A stretch of 64,000 nucleotides of DNA from Bradyrhizobium diazoefficiens (GCF_018129965.1 NZ_JAFCKW010000004.1:310001-374000), one strand, 5' to 3'. Positions 7,679 through 16,662 are shown, numbered from the stretch's first letter. The notes: generated by a model from the sequence alone, not told the origin. Numbers and translations are program-made.

Positions 7679-7969
7679 TCAATCTTCTGGAAGACTGCAA
7701 ACACCCGTCGCGCCAGTAGATGGCGGATTACGCTGGCGCTGATCCGCCCTACGCGCCGCTGAGTTGGGGTCGTTGATTTCAGGTGCGTTGTTGTACCATG
7801 CGATAGTATCCGCATCGATGGGCGGGGGTAGCCCGCTCTGCCTGGCAGTGGCATTTTGACTATTGAGATCATCGCGAATGGCGCGATATGCCGCGGCGTA
7901 ATTCCCCGCTGAATAAAACGCGCGCACCGAGTCGATGGTGCTGGAGATCAACTTGTATTCGGACGACAT
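7679..7969 (-). CDS. Hypothetical protein, C-terminus replaced by a repeat
   Basis: 96 aa. Residues 1-69 (SSEYKLISSTIDSVRAFYS through YNNAPEINDPN) look like a folded helical domain that I do not recognise. From about residue 70 the frame runs through a dispersed repeat copy at 7720-7754 (SAARRADQRQRNPP), so the natural C-terminus seems to have been lost. It starts 3 bp after the stop of the secreted hypothetical gene, so both were co-transcribed. Probably a truncated, possibly non-functional gene; the frame upstream of the repeat is intact. Confidence 0.45.
   Translation of the reverse strand: MSSEYKLISSTIDSVRAFYSAGNYAAAYRAIRDDLNSQNATARQSGLPPPIDADTIAWYNNAPEINDPNSAARRADQRQRNPPSTGATGVCSLPED
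7720..7754. repeat. Dispersed repeat copy 3 (GGCGGATTACGC family)
   Basis: ATGGCGGATTACGCTGGCGC then TGATCCGCCCTACGC, with complementary GGCGGAT and ATCCGCC ends. It lies inside the 3' part of the 96-aa frame and supplies its last residues. Another 420 bases around it (7233-7678) hold only repeats, the remnant tail and a terminator. Confidence 0.65.
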
Positions 7970-7972
7970 GTC

Positions 7973-8569
7973 TCAAACCTTCTTCATAGCGCTGAGCAGC
8001 GCTTTCGTTCTTTTCAGAAGGTCCACCCATTCGGGCAGGATCGTTCGCGAAAAGTAGACGTTCACCCGGATATCATTCCAGGCAATATTGGTACCGCAGG
8101 AGAGGTCGCAGTGAATTCGTATTTTCAGGTCGTCGTCTACGGCTGCAACGTATTCACGGAAGCCCTTTGTTAGCGGGCTGGTGAGTTCTTGAAGTCCGTA
8201 CTCGGCAGGCGAAAGGCGAGCTTCGAGCCCGCGTTTTTGAAGACCATTGACATAATCGTCGACTGACATGATCGGATACGCCGCGAGACTTGATAGCGAG
8301 ATGTTTATCCTCCGTATGAATACATCTGCGTCTTTCGTCTTCACCGCGGGACCAAAATCCGGCCATTGCACCAGAAGGCGGATCACCGCCTCATGCGGGC
8401 AGTAGCCGCGACGTTCCAGCTTGTAGACATCCTCGATCAGATTGCGCGGGATCTGGAAGGTCTGCGAGCAAAGCTGCTCGATCACTGGATCTGATTGTTC
8501 TGCGGCTTGCGAAGGGGTCGAAATTGTCTCCAGGGACACCGCCAGAGCACACCAAATTACGAGAAACAT
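7973..8569 (-). CDS. Hypothetical secreted protein
   Basis: 198 aa from the ATG at 8569, chosen because it opens a clear Sec signal peptide (MFLVIWCALAVSLETISTPSQAA, cleavage expected after SQA). The frame stays open for 85 codons upstream without family character. The mature part has cysteines in pairs (IEQLCSQTF, RRGYCPHEAV, IHCDLSCGTN) that may form disulfides in the periplasm. The PHEAVIRLLVQWPDFG and DVFIRRINISLSSLAAY segments look globular. I do not recognise the family. A paralogous C-terminal tail lies 470 bp downstream. Confidence 0.55.
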   Translation of the reverse strand: MFLVIWCALAVSLETISTPSQAAEQSDPVIEQLCSQTFQIPRNLIEDVYKLERRGYCPHEAVIRLLVQWPDFGPAVKTKDADVFIRRINISLSSLAAYPIMSVDDYVNGLQKRGLEARLSPAEYGLQELTSPLTKGFREYVAAVDDDLKIRIHCDLSCGTNIAWNDIRVNVYFSRTILPEWVDLLKRTKALLSAMKKV

Positions 8570-9077
8570 TCGCAGTGCTGGTTGACGGCGATCTCGTGCC
8601 TCAAATCTTGCGAGACTTTCCGATGACTTGATTTGTCCAACCCATTTACGGGCGGCCGCATAAGTCGCGGCGCCGTGCTCGCCAAGGCGCCGATGCAATT
8701 TTGAGATGTTGTGACGCGTGTCGCGCTGGCGATTCCGGATTCGTGCGGCGTCCACACCGACTTTCACGAAGCGATTCGTAAGAACAAGGCGAGAGCCTCG
8801 AACACACGGCACCAATCGAGGCAAATGGCATTCCTAGTCAACCAGCAACGTTCGTTAAGATTGCAGTAACACCATGCAACAATATCCGTGAAAGCTATGT
8901 GACGACCGGAGAGAGTCGAAGCTGAGTTGGCTTCCTTGCGATTGCGCGATCACTGGCCCGGCCGTCGACCTGCACCTTGGGGCAAGCGCGGATAGCTTGC
9001 GGTGATCGCCGGTTCGTCTGGCGGATCGACCCTCGCGCCCGTGCTTTGGCGCGCTGGGCCACCGGTCGGATGATGGC

Positions 9078-9107
9078 ACTATACCCCTGTATTGCCCGAC
9101 GCGTCAA
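9078..9107 (-). promoter_or_regulatory. Possible sigma-70-type promoter firing left
   Basis: On the minus strand TTGACG (9107-9102), 18 bp, then TATAGT (9083-9078) resembles a housekeeping promoter. The stretch 8570-9220 has no recognisable gene, so a transcript from here would be a 500-base leader of the gene at 8569 or a non-coding RNA. AATTCG-N7-CGAATT at 9112-9130 just upstream could be an operator. Confidence 0.35.
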
Positions 9108-9220
9108 CAAGAATTCGAAAAAGGCGAATTTGCTTGGCGGCCATGCGGGTTGGCTACTGTGCATGGGGTTGTTTTCAAAGTTTTTGTTGGGGCGCGGCTC
9201 AGGATGGCCTGCTCACGCAA

Positions 9221-9252
9221 AAAGGGCCGCCTCGAAAGGCGGCCCTTTGGTC
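9221..9252 (-). terminator. Rho-independent terminator of the oxalate operon
   Basis: AAAGGGCCGCC (9221-9231), loop of 6, GGCGGCCCTTT (9238-9248): a perfect 11-bp stem. On the minus strand the stem ends in CCCTTTTTGCG, a proper T-tract, about 25 bp after the frc stop. Confidence 0.88.
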
Positions 9253-9271
9253 TCACGCGTGGTGGTGCCGC

Positions 9272-10549
9272 TTACTCCGCAGCCTGCTTCTGCGGTGGAT
9301 CGAGTGCGCCGGACTTGTGGATTTCGGCGACCTGGTGATCCGAGAAGCCGAGGACGGTGCGCAGGATCTCGTCGGTGTGCTCGCCGAGCAGCGGGGAGCG
9401 TTCGACGTCGCTCGGGGAATCCGACAGCTTGATCGGGTTGCCGACCGAGAGATACTTGCCGCGGGTGGGGTGGTCGACCTCGACCACCGTGCCGGTCGCG
9501 CGCAGCGACTGGTCTTCGGCAAGCTCCTTCATCGACAGGATCGGGCCGCAGGGGATGTCGTCCTTGTTGAGGATCTCCATCGCCTCGAACTTCGTCTTGG
9601 TCATCGTCCACTGCTCGATGCGGCCGAAGATCTCGTTCAGGCGCGGCAGGCGCGCCGCCGGCTTGGCGTAGTTCGGATCGGTCTTCCAGGTCGGCTCGCC
9701 GATCACGTCGCAGATCTTCTCCCAGACCGGGGCCTGGGTGATGAAGTAGATGTAGGCGTTGGGATCGGTTTCCCAGCCCTTGCTTTTCAGGATGCGGCCG
9801 GGCTGGCCGCCGCCGGAATCGTTGCCGGCGCGCGGCACGGCATCGCCGAACGGAACGCCTTCGCCGAACTGGCTGTATTCCCTAAGCGGGCCGTGGGCGA
9901 GACGCTGCTGGTCGCGCAGCTTGACGCGGGAGAGATTGAGCACGCCGTCCTGCATCGCCGCCGTGACGCGCTGGCCCTTGCCGGAATGGGTGCGCTGATA
10001 GAGCGCGGTGACGATGCCGAGCGCCAGATGCAGGCCGGTGCCGGAATCGCCGATCTGCGCGCCGGTGACGAGCGGCAGCCCGTCGCGGAAGCCGGTGGTG
10101 GAGGCGGCGCCGCCGGTGCACTGCGCGACGTTCTCATAGACCTTGCAGTCTTCGTAGGGGCCGGGGCCAAAACCCTTGATCGAGGCGACGATCATCTTCG
10201 AGTTGATCGCGTGGATCTTCTCCCAGGGGAAGCCCATGCGGTCGAGGACGCCGGGGCCGAAATTCTCGACCAGCACGTCGCACTTCTTGATGAGCTCGGT
10301 CAGGACTTCCTTGCCCTTCGGGTTCTTGGTGTCGAGCGTGATCGAGCGCTTGTTGTGGTTCAGCATGGTGAAATACAGGCTGTCCACGTTCGGGATGTCC
10401 TGCAGCTGGCCACGGGTGATGTCACCCACGCCCGGACGCTCCACCTTGATCACGTCGGCGCCGAACCAGGCGAGCAGCTGCGTGCAGGTCGGTCCGGACT
10501 GGACGTGGGTGAAGTCGAGAATGCGAACGCCCTCGAGCGCTTTGGTCAT
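9272..10549 (-). CDS. frc: Formyl-CoA transferase (formyl-CoA:oxalate CoA-transferase)
   Basis: 425 aa class III CoA-transferase (CaiB/BaiF). It moves CoA from formyl-CoA to oxalate, giving oxalyl-CoA for the decarboxylase encoded just upstream. Family marks: [35 protein letters not shown] at the N-terminus, [14 protein letters not shown], the catalytic-aspartate region ([13 protein letters not shown] follows [20 protein letters not shown]) and the C-terminal [15 protein letters not shown]. The length and the neighbouring oxc gene favour formyl-CoA transferase over other CaiB-type enzymes. AGGAGCAACACG precedes the ATG. A 150-bp gap with a hairpin repeat separates it from oxc. Confidence 0.93.
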   Translation of the reverse strand: MTKALEGVRILDFTHVQSGPTCTQLLAWFGADVIKVERPGVGDITRGQLQDIPNVDSLYFTMLNHNKRSITLDTKNPKGKEVLTELIKKCDVLVENFGPGVLDRMGFPWEKIHAINSKMIVASIKGFGPGPYEDCKVYENVAQCTGGAASTTGFRDGLPLVTGAQIGDSGTGLHLALGIVTALYQRTHSGKGQRVTAAMQDGVLNLSRVKLRDQQRLAHGPLREYSQFGEGVPFGDAVPRAGNDSGGGQPGRILKSKGWETDPNAYIYFITQAPVWEKICDVIGEPTWKTDPNYAKPAARLPRLNEIFGRIEQWTMTKTKFEAMEILNKDDIPCGPILSMKELAEDQSLRATGTVVEVDHPTRGKYLSVGNPIKLSDSPSDVERSPLLGEHTDEILRTVLGFSDHQVAEIHKSGALDPPQKQAAE

Positions 10550-10578
10550 CGTGTTGCTCCTGTTACCACTTTGTTTTC

Positions 10579-10689
10579 GTCATGCCCGAAGGCGGGCATC
10601 CAGTATTCGCTGTTGTCTCAGTTGGGCTCAGTGCTCGCCATGCATCTGGTCTGGCGGTTACTGGATTCCCCGCCTGCGCGGGGAATGAC
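10579..10689. repeat. Dispersed hairpin repeat between oxc and frc
   Basis: The element opens with CGTCATGCCCGAAGGCGGGC followed by ATCCAGTA and closes with TACTGGAT followed by TCCCCGCCTGCGCGGGGAAT and GAC. The outer parts are inverted relative to each other (ATCCAGTA/TACTGGAT) and each half forms its own hairpin. The second half recurs at 42503-42524. Confidence 0.7.
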
Positions 10690-10701
10690 CCGGCAGTGGA
10701 C

Positions 10702-12435
10702 TTACTTCTTCTTCTGCAGAACGCTCTGCGGATTGAGATTGCCGATGCGGCCGCTCTCCGAGCCCGCGGCCGGATCGATCACCGCGTTGATGAGCGTCGG
10801 CTTGCGCGAGGCGATGGCCTCGACGACGGCGCGCTTGAGCTCGTCGGGCGAGGTCGCATTCACGCCGACGCCGCCGAAGGCCTCCATCATCTTGTCGTAG
10901 CGCGCGCCCTTGACGAATACGGTCGTGGCCGGATCGGCGTTGACGCTGTTGACGTCGGTGCCGCGATAGATGCCGTCATTGTTGAAGATGACGACGCAGA
11001 TCGGCAGATTGTAGCGGCAGATGGTCTCGACCTCCATGCCGGAGAAGCCGAACGCGCTGTCGCCTTCCACCGCGAGCACGGGGTGGCCGGTCTCCAGCGC
11101 AGCCGCGATCGCCTGGCCCATGCCGATGCCCATCACGCCCCAGGTGCCGACGTCGAGACGCTTGCGCGGGCGGTACATGTCGATGACGCCGCGGGCGAGG
11201 TCGAGCGTGTTGGCGCCCTCGTTGACGAGGATCGCCTCGGGATTGTCCTTGATGATGGTCTTCAGCACGCCGAGCGCGCCGTGATAGTCCATCGGCGACT
11301 TGTTGTTCATCAGCTTCGGCGCCATCTTGGCGACGTTCTCGTCGCGCTTGGACGCGATCGCCTTGGTCCATTCGGCCGGCGGCGCGGTCCAGCCCGAAGC
11401 GATCGCCTGGTTGAAGGCGGAGACGACCGAGCCGATGTCGCCGACGACGGGCGCGACGATCTCGACGTTGGAGTCCATCTCGCGCGGCTCGATGTCGACC
11501 TGGATGAACTTCTTCGGGGCCTCGCCCCAGCTCTTGCCCTTGCCGTGCGAGAGCAGCCAGTTCAGCCGCGCGCCGATCAGCAGCACGACGTCGGACTCCT
11601 TCAGCACCGTCGAGCGGGCAGCGCCGGCGCATTGCGGATGGGTATCGGGGAGGAGGCCCTTGGCCATGCTCATCGGGAGGAACGGCACGCCGCTCGTCTC
11701 GACGAAGGTTTTGATCTCTTCATCGGCCTGCGCGTAGGCCGCACCCTTGCCGAGGATGATCAGCGGACGCTTGGCGCTCTTGAGCACGTCGAGCGCGCGC
11801 TTGACCGAGGCGGGCGAAGGGATCTGCGCGGGCGCAGCATCGATCACCTTGACCAGCGATTGCCGGCCGGCATCGGCGTCCATCACCTGGCCGAACAGTT
11901 TGGCCGGCAGGTCGAGATAGACGCCGCCCGGACGGCCCGAGACGGCGGCGCGGATGGCGCGCGCAAAGGCGATGCCGATGTCCTGGGCGTGCAGCACGCG
12001 ATAGGCCGCCTTGCACAGCGGCTTGGCGATCGCGAGCTGGTCCATCTCCTCGTAGTCGCCCTGCTGGAGGTCGACGATCTCGCGCTCGGACGAGCCCGAG
12101 ACCAGGATCATCGGGTAGCAGTTGGTGGTGGCATGCGCGAGCGCGGTGAGACCGTTGAGAAAACCGGGCGCGGAGACCGTGAGGCAGACGCCGGGCTTCT
12201 TGGTGAGGTAGCCCGCGATGCCCGCGGCGTAACCGGCATTCTGCTCGTGGCGGAACGAGATGACGCGAATGCCGGCGGCCTGCGCCATGCGGCCCAAATC
12301 CGTGATCGGGATGCCCGGCACATTATAGATTGTGTTGATGCCGTTCAGCTTGAGCGCGTCGATGACGAGATGAAAGCCATCCGTCAATTCGTGCTCGGTG
12401 CCCGGTGCTTCGGACTTGGTCGCGGTGTTCAGCAT
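10702..12435 (-). CDS. oxc: Oxalyl-CoA decarboxylase
   Basis: 577 aa thiamine diphosphate enzyme that cleaves oxalyl-CoA to formyl-CoA and CO2. The N-terminal Pyr domain holds the conserved glutamate in [14 protein letters not shown]; the middle domain carries the ADP/CoA-binding part; the C-terminal domain has the ThDP motif [49 protein letters not shown] and [13 protein letters not shown] are oxalyl-CoA decarboxylase signatures. I start at 12435 (GGGAG upstream) because the frame beyond it lacks homology. It lies 61 bp after a GntR gene and upstream of frc, so the three probably form one operon for oxalate breakdown. Confidence 0.95.
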   Translation of the reverse strand: MLNTATKSEAPGTEHELTDGFHLVIDALKLNGINTIYNVPGIPITDLGRMAQAAGIRVISFRHEQNAGYAAGIAGYLTKKPGVCLTVSAPGFLNGLTALAHATTNCYPMILVSGSSEREIVDLQQGDYEEMDQLAIAKPLCKAAYRVLHAQDIGIAFARAIRAAVSGRPGGVYLDLPAKLFGQVMDADAGRQSLVKVIDAAPAQIPSPASVKRALDVLKSAKRPLIILGKGAAYAQADEEIKTFVETSGVPFLPMSMAKGLLPDTHPQCAGAARSTVLKESDVVLLIGARLNWLLSHGKGKSWGEAPKKFIQVDIEPREMDSNVEIVAPVVGDIGSVVSAFNQAIASGWTAPPAEWTKAIASKRDENVAKMAPKLMNNKSPMDYHGALGVLKTIIKDNPEAILVNEGANTLDLARGVIDMYRPRKRLDVGTWGVMGIGMGQAIAAALETGHPVLAVEGDSAFGFSGMEVETICRYNLPICVVIFNNDGIYRGTDVNSVNADPATTVFVKGARYDKMMEAFGGVGVNATSPDELKRAVVEAIASRKPTLINAVIDPAAGSESGRIGNLNPQSVLQKKK

Positions 12436-12496
12436 GGGCCTTGTCTCCCTGGTCTTCCGTAGTGGGGCGAAGGCTTCGCCCTTCTGGTGAGTGTTG

Positions 12497-13225
12497 CTAG
12501 AAGAGTTCCTGGCCATGCGCCTCGACGTAGGCGGCAAGGCCGAGGGTGTGGTCGCGGGCGCGCTTCTCGGCGAGCTCGGTGTCGCGCGCTTCCAGGGCTT
12601 CGATCATACCGAGATGCTCAGGCAGGGAGGTCGCGGTGCGATCCTTGCGGCCGATGGTCAGCTGGCGATAGCCGCGCACATGCAGCAGCAAATCGTTGGT
12701 GAGATCGACCAGCACGGGCGATTCCGACAGCGAGATCAGCGCCTGATGGAAGGCGATGTTGGCACGCGAATATTCCTCGACGTGATCTTCGGGCAGGCGG
12801 TCCTTGCTGAAGTCCTTGAAGTAGTCGCGCAGCGCGGTGATGTCCTTCTTGCGCGCGGTGGTGGTGATGAGGCGCGCCGCCATGCTCTCAAGTGCTGCCC
12901 AGGCGCGGATCATGTCGACGATCTCGCTCTTGGTCCGGCGCACCACCATGATGCCGCGGCGCGGAACCGTTTTCACGAAACCGTCCTGCTCGAGCATCGC
13001 GATCGCTTCGCGGATCGGTGTGCGGCTGACACCCAGGCGTTCGGACAACGCGCGCTCGTCGAGCATCACCGGCTCGGGCGTCGAGTAGATGTCCATCTTG
13101 AGGATGGCTTCCTTCAAGGCGTCATACGCCTTGTTCTTGAAGCTGCTCTCCGGGGCAATACGAACGATTGCGATATCTGCCTCGGCCATGATCGGCAACG
13201 CCTTGGTTGGTTTCCGCAGTGACAC
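12497..13225 (-). CDS. GntR family regulator (FadR/FCD subfamily)
   Basis: 242 aa, GTG start with GGAGGAG 7 nt upstream. Residues about 25-95 form the winged helix ([16 protein letters not shown] ... [36 protein letters not shown]). The remainder is the all-helical FCD effector domain ([47 protein letters not shown]). It is the first gene of the GntR-oxc-frc arm and faces the ADP-forming acyl-CoA synthetase. Matching palindromes lie in the shared 313-bp gap, so it probably controls both arms in response to oxalate or an oxalate CoA ester (inference). Confidence 0.9.
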   Translation of the reverse strand: MSLRKPTKALPIMAEADIAIVRIAPESSFKNKAYDALKEAILKMDIYSTPEPVMLDERALSERLGVSRTPIREAIAMLEQDGFVKTVPRRGIMVVRRTKSEIVDMIRAWAALESMAARLITTTARKKDITALRDYFKDFSKDRLPEDHVEEYSRANIAFHQALISLSESPVLVDLTNDLLLHVRGYRQLTIGRKDRTATSLPEHLGMIEALEARDTELAEKRARDHTLGLAAYVEAHGQELF

Positions 13226-13281
13226 GACGAATCTCCTCCAGTGGGAGTCGTCTTTTACAGGATTATTAACGGAAAAGTTTT

Positions 13282-13298
13282 TGGCATACCATATGCCA
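13282..13298. promoter_or_regulatory. Probable GntR operator 1
   Basis: TGGCATA-CCA-TATGCCA, perfect 7-bp arms. The overlapping TTGGCATACCA differs at one position from the FadR-subfamily pattern TnGTnnnACnA. A minus-strand TTGACA (13307-13302) lies immediately beside it, so the operator would fall between the -35 and -10 of the GntR-oxc-frc promoter. Confidence 0.65.
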
Positions 13299-13362
13299 GA
13301 ATGTCAAGCTGCCCATTTTTTGCGGCATTCTAACAAAGAGCTCAGCTTGACAAATTGGCTTC

Positions 13363-13379
13363 TGGCATACCAAATGCCA
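13363..13379. promoter_or_regulatory. Probable GntR operator 2
   Basis: TGGCATA-CCA-AATGCCA, the same site as at 13282 with one changed base, centred 81 bp away. A plus-strand TTGACA (13347-13352) precedes it by 10 bp, so it would sit over the promoter of the acyl-CoA synthetase gene. The rest of the 313-bp gap shows nothing else. Confidence 0.65.
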
Positions 13380-13538
13380 TCGCCAGCCATTTTTGATCCA
13401 AGGCAGCGGAAGTGTCCAGGCTTTATGCCACTTCGCTCCGCGACATGGAACAGAGCGCAGCGAATGGCAAGCATGACGGTCAGCCCGCAATACGCGCGCG
13501 CTTTGAAAAGAACGAACTGAGGTCAAGGGAGAAGCCAG

Positions 13539-15668
13539 ATGTCCAATTCCAAAGATGCCGTCCGCAAGGTGCTTGACCAGGTCAAGGCCGACAAACGCAC
13601 GAGCCTGACGGCGCCGGAAGGCAAGCTGGTGTGCGACGCCTACGGCATTCCGGTGCCGAAGGAAGGCGTGGCGAAGTCGGCTGGCGAGGCCGGCAAGATG
13701 GCCGCCGCGATGGGCTTCCCGGTCGTGATGAAGATCGTCTCGCCGGACATTCTCCACAAGACCGAAGCCGGCGGCGTCATCGTCGGTCTCAAGACGGCCG
13801 AGGATGCCGAGAAGGCCTACGAGACCATCCTCGGGAACGCCAGGAAGTACAAGTCGGATGCCAAGATCGAAGGTGTTCAGGTGCAGCAGATGCTGGCCGG
13901 CGGCACCGAAGTCATCGTCGGATCGATCACCGACGGCTCGTTCGGCAAGCTGGTCGCCTTCGGTCTCGGCGGCGTGCTGGTCGAGGTCCTCAAGGACATC
14001 ACCTTCCGTCTCGCGCCCGCGACAAGGGAAGATGCGCTGTCGATGCTCGACGGCATCCAGGCGCATGAGATTCTGAAGGGCGTGCGCGGCGGCGAGCCGG
14101 TGAACCGCAACGCGCTTGCGGACGTCATCGTCAAGGTCTCGCAACTCGTCACCGATTTTCCTGAGATCGTCGAGCTCGACCTCAACCCGGTGTTTGCGAC
14201 CGCCAAGGACGCGATCGCCGCCGACGTGCGCATCGTCGTCGATTTCGCCTATGTGCCCAAGCCGAAGCCGCGCCCGACCGAGGAGATCGTCGCGGCGATG
14301 AGCCGCATCATGCAGCCGCAGGGCGTCGCCGTGATCGGCGCCTCCGCAGAAGACGGCAAGATCGGCAACTCCGTGATGAAGAACCTCATCAACGGCGGCT
14401 ACAAGGGCGAGATCTATCCGATACATCCGAAAGCGCCGGAAATCCTGGGATACAAGGCTTACAAGAGCGTCAAGGACGTCCCCGGCGTGATCGACACCGC
14501 GGTGTTCGCGATCCCCGCGAAGTTCGTCGCCGGGGCGCTCGTCGAATGCGGCGAGAAAAAAATCCCGGGCGCGGTGCTGATTCCGTCGGGCTTCGCTGAA
14601 GCCGGTGCGCCGGAGCTGCAGGCCGAGATCGTCGAGGTCGGCAAGAAATACGACATCCGCCTGATGGGGCCGAACATCTACGGCTTCTACTATACACCCG
14701 CCAATCTCTGCGCGACCTTCTGCACGGCCTACGACGTCAAGGGCCACGCGGCGCTGTCGTCGCAGTCGGGCGGCATCGGCATGGCCATCATCGGCTTCTC
14801 GCGCTCGGCCAAGATGGGCGTGTCGGCGATCGTCGGCCTCGGCAACAAATCCGACATCGACGAGGATGATCTGCTCGCCTTCTTCGAACAGGACCCGAAC
14901 ACCAACCTAATCGCGCAGCACTGCGAGGACCTCAAGGACGGTCGTGCCTTTGCGGAAGCCGCCAAGCGCGTCTCCAAGAAGAAGCCTGTCGTCGTGCTCA
15001 AGGCCGGCCGCACGTCCGCCGGCGCAAAGGCAGCGTCGTCGCACACCGGCGCGCTCGCCGGCAACGACAAGATCTACGAGGACGTGCTGGCGCAATCCGG
15101 CGTGATCCGCGCGCGCAGTTTGCGGCAGCTGCTCGAATTCGCCCGCGGCGTGCCGGTGCTGCCGACGCCGAAGGGCGAGAACGTGCTGATCATCACCGGT
15201 GCGGGCGGCTCGGGCGTGCTGCTGTCGGATTCCTGCGTCGACAATGGCCTGTCGCTGATGTCGATGCCGCCGGATCTGGATGCGGCCTTCCGCAAGTTCA
15301 TCCCGCCGTTCGGTGCTGCCGGCAATCCCGTCGATATCACCGGCGGCGAGCCGCCGATCACCTATGTCAACACGGTGAAGCTCGGCCTGTCGGACGAGCG
15401 CATCCATTCGCTGATCCTCGGCTACTGGCACACCATCGTCACCCCGCCGATGGTGTTCGCCCGCAACATGGTCGAGGTCAAGAAGGAGATGGAGGCCAAG
15501 GGCTTCGTGAAGCCGATCGTCGCCTCGCTCGCCGGCGACGTCGAGGTCGAGGAAGCCGCCGAATATCTCTACCAGAACGGCATTCCGGCCTACGCCTACT
15601 CGACCGAGCTGCCGGTCGAGGTGCTCGGCGCCAAGTACAAATGGGCGCGCGGCGCAGGGCTGCTCTAA
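13539..15668 (+). CDS. ADP-forming acyl-CoA synthetase, oxalate cluster
   Basis: 709 aa NDP-forming acyl-CoA synthetase (ACD family): acid + CoA + ATP to acyl-CoA + ADP + phosphate, through a phosphohistidine. Order of domains: ATP-grasp first (residues 1-240; FPVVMKIVSPDILHKTEAGGV, DLNPVFA), then the CoA-binding Rossmann domain (about 255-390; VAVIGASAEDGKIGNSV), then the succinyl-CoA-ligase-like domains with the conserved active-site His near residue 502 in SSHTGALAGND. GGGAGAAG precedes the ATG. It is divergent from GntR-oxc-frc and shares operators with them, so direct activation of oxalate to oxalyl-CoA is a reasonable guess; acetate or formate are alternatives. Confidence 0.85.
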   Translation: MSNSKDAVRKVLDQVKADKRTSLTAPEGKLVCDAYGIPVPKEGVAKSAGEAGKMAAAMGFPVVMKIVSPDILHKTEAGGVIVGLKTAEDAEKAYETILGNARKYKSDAKIEGVQVQQMLAGGTEVIVGSITDGSFGKLVAFGLGGVLVEVLKDITFRLAPATREDALSMLDGIQAHEILKGVRGGEPVNRNALADVIVKVSQLVTDFPEIVELDLNPVFATAKDAIAADVRIVVDFAYVPKPKPRPTEEIVAAMSRIMQPQGVAVIGASAEDGKIGNSVMKNLINGGYKGEIYPIHPKAPEILGYKAYKSVKDVPGVIDTAVFAIPAKFVAGALVECGEKKIPGAVLIPSGFAEAGAPELQAEIVEVGKKYDIRLMGPNIYGFYYTPANLCATFCTAYDVKGHAALSSQSGGIGMAIIGFSRSAKMGVSAIVGLGNKSDIDEDDLLAFFEQDPNTNLIAQHCEDLKDGRAFAEAAKRVSKKKPVVVLKAGRTSAGAKAASSHTGALAGNDKIYEDVLAQSGVIRARSLRQLLEFARGVPVLPTPKGENVLIITGAGGSGVLLSDSCVDNGLSLMSMPPDLDAAFRKFIPPFGAAGNPVDITGGEPPITYVNTVKLGLSDERIHSLILGYWHTIVTPPMVFARNMVEVKKEMEAKGFVKPIVASLAGDVEVEEAAEYLYQNGIPAYAYSTELPVEVLGAKYKWARGAGLL

Positions 15669-15730
15669 AGAGCTTGTTTTCCTCTCCCCGCGTTCGGGAA
15701 GAGGAAAATCGCGCTGGCGAACGGGCTTCC

Positions 15731-15758
15731 GACACCGGTATATCCATATACCGGTGTC
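15731..15758. promoter_or_regulatory. Perfect 28-bp palindrome
   Basis: GACACCGGTATAT, a CC centre, then ATATACCGGTGTC: perfect 13-bp arms. It ends 21 bases before the ATG of the NYN gene. A T5 run follows 6 nt later, so as RNA it could also act as a terminator for the synthetase gene. An operator in the NYN promoter is the other reading. Confidence 0.55.
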
Positions 15759-15779
15759 GCGTCCTTTTTGGTGAATCCC

Positions 15780-16577
15780 ATGCCGTCGGAACTACGCTCG
15801 CCCCGTCTCGCCGTCCTGATCGATGCCGACAATGCCTCCGCGAAGATCGCGGATGGACTGTTCGAGGAGATCGCCAAGATCGGCGAGGCCAGCGTCCGCC
15901 GCATCTACGGCGACTTCTCCAATGCGCGATCGAGGGGCTGGGCCGACATCCTGTCGAAACACGCCATCATCCCGCAGCAGCAATTCGCCTATACGACAGG
16001 AAAGAATGCTTCCGACATCACGCTGGTGATCGACGCCATGGACCTGCTTCACAGCGGCCGGTTCGATGGCTTCTGCCTGGTGTCATCCGACAGCGACTTT
16101 ACGCGTCTTGCCGCCCGCATCCGCGAGCAGGGCGTCGACGTCTTCGGGTTCGGCGAGCAGAAGACACCGGAAAGTTTTCGTCAGGCCTGCCGAAGGTTCG
16201 TCTACACCGAGAATCTGCTTGCGGGCCCGGCGACCGCCCAGGATTCCGCCTCGAAATCGACCTCGCTTCAGCCGCCTGACGCAGCGATCCCCATGATCAA
16301 GAAAGTCATCGCCCAGATGGACAGCGAGGACGGATGGGTTTCTCTCGGGGAAGTCGGGAAGGGGCTGACCAATCTCGCCCCCGATTTCGATTCGAGAACC
16401 TACGGCTCGCGCAAGCTGAGCGATCTCGTGCGCAAGACGAATGCGTTCGAGATTGATGAATCGAACGGCCGGTCGGTGCGGATCCGGGTCAAGCCCGCTG
16501 CTGCCCCACCGCCAAGACGGCGGAACCCGCGCCGGCCTGCCAGAGCGGCCGCAGGCGGTTCGACGCCTAAGACGTAA
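15780..16577 (+). CDS. NYN-domain ribonuclease-like protein with OST-HTH domain
   Basis: 265 aa with two domains. Residues 8-150 are a PIN-like NYN nuclease domain: LAVLIDADNAS supplies the first acidic residues, KNASDITLVIDAMDLL the middle, and GFCLVSSDSDFTRLAARIREQG the last, all expected to bind Mg2+. Residues 165-240 match the OST-HTH/LOTUS RNA-binding domain (IPMIKKVIAQMDSEDGWVSLGEVGKGL, SRTYGSRKLSDLVRK). The tail is basic (PPRRRNPRRPARAAAGG). It probably binds and cuts or senses structured RNA in the cytosol. No clear ribosome site precedes ATG 15780; in-frame TTG 15768 and GTG 15771 are alternatives. It stands alone. Confidence 0.85.
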   Translation: MPSELRSPRLAVLIDADNASAKIADGLFEEIAKIGEASVRRIYGDFSNARSRGWADILSKHAIIPQQQFAYTTGKNASDITLVIDAMDLLHSGRFDGFCLVSSDSDFTRLAARIREQGVDVFGFGEQKTPESFRQACRRFVYTENLLAGPATAQDSASKSTSLQPPDAAIPMIKKVIAQMDSEDGWVSLGEVGKGLTNLAPDFDSRTYGSRKLSDLVRKTNAFEIDESNGRSVRIRVKPAAAPPPRRRNPRRPARAAAGGSTPKT

Positions 16578-16662
16578 GCAGGGCGTGCCGCTATATTTGA
16601 GCTTGCCCGGTTCGGCGCGCGGCGTAACCATCGCTTGGCCGTAACGCCACGCGAGGGTTCTG

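Noticed and set aside
9092..12462. Long plus-strand frames over frc and oxc (602 and 626 codons)
   Set aside because: Antisense to certain enzymes and without recognisable domains.
13266..14747. 493-codon minus-strand frame opposite the acyl-CoA synthetase
   Set aside because: Antisense shadow; its beginning covers real coding sequence and its end the operator region.
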